From assembly GCA_023395515.1 (NCBI GenBank), contig JAEWZB010000080.1, forward strand, positions 1 through 34,385: 34,385 bases of DNA, in the 5' to 3' direction. The translations under genes and the position numbers were made by a program. Below the pieces are notes generated by a model. It worked only from the letters and a program-made list of their open reading frames with translations, was not told the origin of the DNA and searched no databases. Numbering within the stretch: the first letter of the stretch is position 1; the number at the start of each line of letters is the position of its first letter. This document shows positions 30,313-34,385 of the stretch, in pieces. Source of the DNA: Bacillota bacterium. Lineage in GTDB: Bacteria; Bacillota; Syntrophomonadia; Syntrophomonadales; Syntrophomonadaceae.

Positions 30313-31335
30313 TCATGGCTCAACCAGCTTTAAATATATCCAGCCTAATACTACTTTTAGCATAGCAGCAGTGGGTACAGCTATCAGCATGCCCCATATA
30401 CCAATCAACTTGCCTCCGGCCAGCAGGGCAAAAACTACGACTAAAGGGTGTAATCCTAATTTATTGCCAATGATATTAGGAGTAACCAGATTACTTTCAA
30501 TTTGCTGAACTATGAAAATTCCAATGCTCATATAAATAGCTAATTTAAAGGATTCGGACAGGGCAACTCCTACCGCCGGAATTCCTCCTAAAAAAGCTCC
30601 GAAAAAAGGAATCAGATTAGTTACTGCCGATAATATGCCTAATAATAGCGGAAAATTCACCCCTAGAACTGCTGCCACTATCCCGATAGATATTCCTACA
30701 AAAGCAGCCACCATTAAATTCCCTTTTAAGAATTCTATTAATACCGTATCCAGTTTTTCGCTAAGGTTAATTAATTCTCGCCGGGTAGAAGGAGCAAACA
30801 GGTTTAAAAAGCCATCTCGTATCTTTTCCCAATCATTCATAATATAAAAAGCTAAAATAGGAGAAAAAATAAGGGCTAAAACTTTACCCAGCAGATTATA
30901 TAAAATGGTTAAAAAGTTTTGTAAACCGGAATATATATAAGTTTCCACTTTATTAACATTTTGTTCCAGAACTTCGTTCAATTTAGCCGGCATAGACATT
31001 TCATCAATCTTGTGGGCCAAATCCCCGGCTTCCTCTGCATATTGCGGAATTATCTGGGCTAATTCACCTAATTCCTTAACTATCCCGGGAATCGCAAAAG
31101 CTAATATCCCGGCCATAACCCCGAAAAGAAATAAATACAAAAACAAAATAGCCCATATTCTTTTAACTCCCTTTTTTTCTATCCATAAAACCGGTCTAAA
31201 TAAAATATAAGCTAAAAAGGCTCCAAATAAGAAAGTATATAATACTTCCCTTACTACGAATAAAAAATAAATGGTGGTTAACACCACCATAGTAAAAATT
31301 ACATATCTGACTAAACGTTTGTAATTGCTGCTCAT
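30313..31335 (-). CDS. AI-2E/PerM-family membrane protein (YrrI-like)
   Basis: 340 residues with about seven to eight hydrophobic segments. Family marks are the YILFRPVLWIEKKGVKRIWA loop near the start, and the late GVNFPLLLGILSAVTNLIPF-FGAFLGGIPA and QQIESNLVTPNIIGNKLGLHPLVVVFALLAGG segments, which are typical of the family. Members export autoinducer-2 or act as Na+/H+ antiporters; the substrate here is not readable. Gene order next to alaS matches yrrI of B. subtilis. Confidence 0.92.
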   Translation of the reverse strand: MSSNYKRLVRYVIFTMVVLTTIYFLFVVREVLYTFLFGAFLAYILFRPVLWIEKKGVKRIWAILFLYLFLFGVMAGILAFAIPGIVKELGELAQIIPQYAEEAGDLAHKIDEMSMPAKLNEVLEQNVNKVETYIYSGLQNFLTILYNLLGKVLALIFSPILAFYIMNDWEKIRDGFLNLFAPSTRRELINLSEKLDTVLIEFLKGNLMVAAFVGISIGIVAAVLGVNFPLLLGILSAVTNLIPFFGAFLGGIPAVGVALSESFKLAIYMSIGIFIVQQIESNLVTPNIIGNKLGLHPLVVVFALLAGGKLIGIWGMLIAVPTAAMLKVVLGWIYLKLVEP

Positions 31336-31347
31336 TTCTGATTTATC

Positions 31348-31530
31348 CTACCTTTTAATGAGTTCGGCTGCTTCTTCCTCTAAATTATTAATTAAATGAA
31401 CGGCCTTACGGGACTGGGCTTTAACTTGTCTGGTTTTATGTTCTACTTCCCGCTCATTATTAATGTATAGCGCCGTCATAACTGAACCTACTATTACCCC
31501 TATAACCATTCCACCCAAGTAGCCCCTCAT
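31348..31530 (-). CDS. Small YtxH-like membrane protein
   Basis: 60 residues: MRGYLGGMVIGVIVGSVMTA gives one Gly-rich membrane helix, followed by a charged helix ending NNLEEEAAELIKR. The layout resembles YtxH/YtxH-like small proteins. It lies 12 bases before the permease and 20 after the zinc-ribbon gene, so it belongs to the same operon. Function unknown. Confidence 0.65.
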   Translation of the reverse strand: MRGYLGGMVIGVIVGSVMTALYINNEREVEHKTRQVKAQSRKAVHLINNLEEEAAELIKR

Positions 31531-31550
31531 GGTACCGCCTCCCTAAATTA

Positions 31551-31727
31551 TTACAGTATTTGAGCTTCTTCTATCGATTGTAAACTGCCATCTTCAGCTA
31601 CCTCATATAAATTTACCCGGCCTTTATGATAATTAAACTCTAAAAAACAGTTCCAGCAATAATACTGGTCACTGCCTACTCTGCCTACTTGCAGCCCCCG
31701 GCATACCGGACACTTATTAACTTCCAT
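31551..31727 (-). CDS. Small zinc-ribbon protein
   Basis: 58 residues from ATG 31727, eight bases after GGAAGGGAG. CPVC near the N-terminus and CWNC some 18 residues later make a four-cysteine zinc ribbon (CPVCRGLQVGRVGSDQYYCW). The remainder (FLEFNYHKGRVNLYEVAEDG) is a short beta-rich tail. It overlaps the 3' end of the PRC-barrel gene by 11 bases, so they are coupled. No specific function can be read. Confidence 0.7.
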   Translation of the reverse strand: MEVNKCPVCRGLQVGRVGSDQYYCWNCFLEFNYHKGRVNLYEVAEDGSLQSIEEAQIL

Positions 31728-32190
31728 TATAATCGCTCCCTTCCTCACCAGTTAGCCCGCTATATAAACTTTTCCAAGCAACTTCTTCCAAATCTAAATC
31801 TTTGCGGCCCTCCCAAAGATCACGTAAAACACCGGCTGACACTTCCAGGCCATATACTTGTTTGTTCTGGGGACAAACAATGAAATCACTTACTATGCCT
31901 AATTCATTGCCCTCATTATCAAAAACCATATCACCTAGTTTTTTGTCATATATAGATAATTCTTCCCCATGAAGATAGGATTTAATACAAGATAAATCAT
32001 TTATAATAACAGCTTTATCAGTAAGTTTAAAATCTTGGGGACTAAGCATCTTAGGCTCTGAGCCCTCCACCGATACTATTAAATAGGCAATCCGGTAATC
32101 ATCGCCTATGACGACTTTTTCCACCTTACCTACAATTTCAGCCTTAGGTTCATTAAATACCGGTACATTAACTAAATTTCGCACCCTCAC
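31717..32190 (-). CDS. PRC-barrel domain protein (YrrD-like)
   Basis: About 157 residues. Two PRC-barrel domains are visible: VRNLVNVPVFNEPKAEIVGK...YLIVSVEG and LGDMVFDNEGNELGIVSDFI...VYGLEVSAGVLRDL. I chose GTG 32190, which follows AAAGGAG by nine bases; an upstream ATG at 32235 would add 15 residues (MLYSGKIFYKKEISL) with no ribosome site. Such proteins are structural adaptors of unknown role. The position upstream of the alaS cluster agrees with yrrD in B. subtilis. Confidence 0.85.
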   Translation of the reverse strand: MRVRNLVNVPVFNEPKAEIVGKVEKVVIGDDYRIAYLIVSVEGSEPKMLSPQDFKLTDKAVIINDLSCIKSYLHGEELSIYDKKLGDMVFDNEGNELGIVSDFIVCPQNKQVYGLEVSAGVLRDLWEGRKDLDLEEVAWKSLYSGLTGEEGSDYNGS

Positions 32191-32240
32191 TAAACTAATC
32201 TCCTTTTTATAAAATATCTTCCCCGAATAGAGCAAAAAAA

Positions 32241-32348
32241 ATTAGACACAGGTTGCCGCAGATTTTTCAAGATTTGCACAGATTTTCTTTTTAAAATTTT
32301 CTAGAAAATCCGTGAGTATCTTAAATAATCGGGAAATCCGTGTCTAAT
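32241..32348. repeat. 108-bp MITE-like inverted repeat
   Basis: Terminal arms ATTAGACAC (32241-32249) and GTGTCTAAT (32340-32348) are perfect inverse copies; an inner pair CACAGATTTTCT and AGAAAATCCGTG nearly matches, with GCAGATTTTTC and GGGAAATCCG between. The whole can fold into one long hairpin. The 282-base gap 32236-32517 is otherwise empty. Confidence 0.65.
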
Positions 32349-32517
32349 GAAAACTTCGAGACAGAAAGGACAAGAGATTTGTTTGCAGGGAAAGGTTTTG
32401 GGGCAGCTTAAGCGGCAGCTATCAAACAGAGTATTGTAATTTTTATTATTAGTGAAAAATTGAAACTTTTAAGCCATCAATCACGAATCCTACCAGCCAA
32501 AGTGAGATATTTCTTAA

Positions 32518-32892
32518 TCATAGTTCTATCCCCTCTGCTTCTATAGCATTACGCAAGGAAACGCGACATCCTAAAATATCAACTAAATCAATTTTAAACT
32601 CCGTAGTTAAACTAGTTACAGCTCCTACCGCTGCATAAAATTTTTCATCAGGTATACCCCATACTGCCAGATCAATATCAGACCAACGTGTAAAAGAGTA
32701 ACGGTCTGTCAAAGAACCAAAAACCGCCACTCTTCGGGCACCATACTCATCTTTTAAAATTATGGCAGCTTGTTTGGCAACTTCCAAAGCAGTTTCATAA
32801 CGTTTAGGATCTATCTGGGAAGTATCTTCTTTAAAGGCTAATGGATACTTTTGAATATAATATGCGGCTAATCCTCCAGTTTTTGTACCCAT
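32518..32892 (-). CDS. MNT-type nucleotidyltransferase domain protein
   Basis: 124 residues. The core motif is VAVFGSLTDRYSFTRWSDID then LAVWG, the GS-x(n)-DxD signature of polymerase-beta-like minimal nucleotidyltransferases; a third acidic residue lies in FKIDLVDIL. Such proteins often act as antitoxins that AMPylate a HEPN partner toxin; no HEPN gene is adjacent here (the neighbours are a lipoprotein and the inverted repeat). AAGGAAG precedes ATG 32892. The target is unknown. Confidence 0.8.
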   Translation of the reverse strand: MGTKTGGLAAYYIQKYPLAFKEDTSQIDPKRYETALEVAKQAAIILKDEYGARRVAVFGSLTDRYSFTRWSDIDLAVWGIPDEKFYAAVGAVTSLTTEFKIDLVDILGCRVSLRNAIEAEGIEL

Positions 32893-33047
32893 TTTCTTCT
32901 TCCTTTCACTTTGTACATTTGTAAAATTATACCATTAAAGCAACAATATCTCTATTTGAATTTAGTATTATTATATCATAGTTCTAAGTACTACTCATTT
33001 TGAGCATACCTTTTAGGGAAAAGTAAGGTACAGGAGATTTGTTCCTC

Positions 33048-34151
33048 TTAAATTCCTATCTCAATTTTCTCTTCTTCGGTTCCATCCATTTTTATGCGAT
33101 TAAAAGACCAAGCAGCGTTTTCATCTACATGAAAATAAATCCAATCGCCCAGAATAGAAATATCCTGTACTCTTTCCAGTTGACTTATCTTTTGCCGGTT
33201 ATGGCCATCCCAATCTACCTTATACAAACTAATATTATCGTCAAAGGAAGTATAAAAAACCCATTGATCTTTTACATTAACTTTGGCGACAGAATCCTGG
33301 CTAATCTTAACCTTTTCGGAGCCATCAATACTTAACCGGTAAATACCATCTCCAGCGTAAAATAACCAATCTCCTGCTTTAACCAGGGGGCTAAAAGGAA
33401 TATCATCCAGTAATTTGGTTTTACCGGTGCCATCTAACTTAATTTTATATAGCCCCTTTTCCATCCCGGTTAGTTTTTCCTGTTCTGTGGCCCAATCCGG
33501 CATATCAGAGGAATAATAAATCCAACCATCGGAAATATACGGTAGATTAAAGTCATAAATGTAATTTAAGACCTCCCGGATTTCTTGACCATCAGATTTT
33601 ATTTTATACAGAGTATAATATGAATAGGTTCTAGGTTCTTCACCGGGCAGAGGTTCATCCGCGTCACAAATAATTACATTATAGACACAATAATAAACCC
33701 ACTCATCATCACCAAAAACCCCGAACATTTGCCGGTCATTCTCATAAATTAGGCGTGGTTTAAATTCATCTGCTTCCAGCCGATACAGGCTATAGGGCGA
33801 ACCTTCTTTAGGCTCCCAGCCTATAATAAATAAATACTGATCCCCCACTAAGAGCTGGCTAGCCTGAATCTCATCCCATACCTTGAAGGTTTTACCCTTA
33901 TCGTCTATTTTATAAACCGCATTATCACTATTTCTTAAGCTAAATAATGTTGCATCACCATAATTAACAATACTGCCTGAATTCAATCCAATATTCATTA
34001 AATTATTGGTATAAGCATCTCTGGTCATTGTTTTATCTAGACCTGGATTGGCGGTGATATTGGCCAGACCAGTATCCCCTTGTTCCTGGAAACAGCCTAC
34101 CACCGTCAACAAAAGTAAAACCAGAATAAACCCCCACAGACACTTTTTCAT
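33048..34151 (-). CDS. Lipoprotein with a DUF5050-like beta-propeller
   Basis: 367 residues from ATG 34151, with AAGGGGTG upstream. The signal peptide MKKCLWGFILVLLLLTVVGC ends in a lipobox (LTVVGC), so it should be a lipid-anchored surface protein. The rest consists of repeated blades such as DGWIYYSSDMP, GDWLFYAGDGIYRLSIDGSE, DQWVFYTSFDDNISLYKVDW and GDWIYFHVDENAAWSFNRIK, the pattern of DUF5050 propellers. The ligand is unknown. It lies between mnmA and the nucleotidyltransferase gene. Confidence 0.85.
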   Translation of the reverse strand: MKKCLWGFILVLLLLTVVGCFQEQGDTGLANITANPGLDKTMTRDAYTNNLMNIGLNSGSIVNYGDATLFSLRNSDNAVYKIDDKGKTFKVWDEIQASQLLVGDQYLFIIGWEPKEGSPYSLYRLEADEFKPRLIYENDRQMFGVFGDDEWVYYCVYNVIICDADEPLPGEEPRTYSYYTLYKIKSDGQEIREVLNYIYDFNLPYISDGWIYYSSDMPDWATEQEKLTGMEKGLYKIKLDGTGKTKLLDDIPFSPLVKAGDWLFYAGDGIYRLSIDGSEKVKISQDSVAKVNVKDQWVFYTSFDDNISLYKVDWDGHNRQKISQLERVQDISILGDWIYFHVDENAAWSFNRIKMDGTEEEKIEIGI

Positions 34152-34215
34152 TATTTCACCCCTTCGATTAATTGCCCCAACCAACATTAGCAGTAGTCTT
34201 GGCTATAAAGCAAAA

Positions 34216-34385
34216 TTATACTATTATTCCCCCGCCTAAAACATAATCCCCTACATAAGACACTACTGACTGTCCTCTGGTAATAGCCCTTTGGGGATGG
34301 GCAAATTCAACTTTAACTAAATCACCGGCGGGATAAATAGTGGCCGGAGCCAAAGCCGCCTTATAGCGAATTTTAACTTCAACTG
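34216..34385 (-). CDS. mnmA: tRNA 2-thiouridylase MnmA, C-terminal part
   Basis: The last 55 residues are visible, ending at the TAA at 34216-34218; the gene enters from beyond the window. VKIRYKAALAPATIYPAGD, then FAHPQRAITRGQSVVSYVGD and YVLGGGIIV match the C-terminal beta-barrel of MnmA/TrmU, which makes 2-thiouridine at tRNA position 34. Its position ahead of the yrrD-yrrI-alaS set follows B. subtilis. Confidence 0.92.
   Translation of the reverse strand, partial: VEVKIRYKAALAPATIYPAGDLVKVEFAHPQRAITRGQSVVSYVGDYVLGGGIIV

Noticed and set aside
32518..32892. Complete HEPN-MNT toxin-antitoxin pair
   Set aside because: No HEPN-type gene with an RX4-6H motif is adjacent on either side.

Overview
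The window reads as chromosomal DNA of a low-GC, Gram-positive Clostridia-type anaerobe. Evidence: AG-rich Shine-Dalgarno sites with frequent GTG and TTG starts; a gene order that closely follows the Bacillus subtilis mnmA-yrrD-yrrI-alaS-yrzL-yrrK-yrzB-yrrL-yrrN/O neighbourhood; and two acetyl-CoA hydrolase/transferase family CoA-transferases of the kind used in butyrate or 4-hydroxybutyrate metabolism. A butyrate-metabolising syntroph or fermenter (for example Syntrophomonadaceae) would fit, but that is inference.

Layout. 1-1.2 kb is a scrap heap of mobile DNA (3' end of a group II intron with the maturase C-terminus, then a truncated IS3-type orfA) beside a PemK/MazF-type toxin and its putative antitoxin. 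1.4-2.55 kb is a membrane-anchored metallophosphoesterase. 2.9-6.5 kb holds two convergent paralogous CoA-transferases flanking a HicA toxin with an unusual Phd-like antitoxin; a MarR regulator (6.8-7.2 kb) is divergent from the second transferase. 7.4-9.3 kb is a uracil salvage operon (upp-uraA). 9.4-15.2 kb carries a penicillin-binding protein, DUF4911, a U32 tRNA-hydroxylation-type protein, MltG and a VanW/G5 protein. 26.3-34.4 kb carries mnmA (partial), a lipoprotein with a DUF5050-like propeller, an orphan nucleotidyltransferase, a PRC-barrel protein, a zinc ribbon, a small membrane protein, an AI-2E-type permease, alaS, ireB, ruvX and a DUF1292 protein.

Between the two halves of this conserved cluster (about 15.3-26.2 kb) sits a minus-strand exoprotein island. 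It starts with a good promoter and a cyclic-di-GMP-I (GEMM-I) riboswitch with a terminator and a visible mutually exclusive antiterminator, predicting an OFF switch. The riboswitch precedes a large secreted Ig-like/PxKF protein with an acidic hexapeptide stalk, a secreted protein built of a ~50-residue helical repeat that appears split by a one-base frameshift, and a 1579-residue secreted RHS/YD protein. The RHS protein has an unusual aromatic Pro-Gly repeat near the N-terminus and a hydrophobic, Asn/Tyr-rich 201-residue tip. Downstream are two tandem 300-bp copies of a small membrane-protein gene, separated by a 34-bp remnant of the RHS core; one copy has an in-frame TAG. This resembles WapA/RHS polymorphic-toxin loci with duplicated immunity modules and is the most interesting system here.
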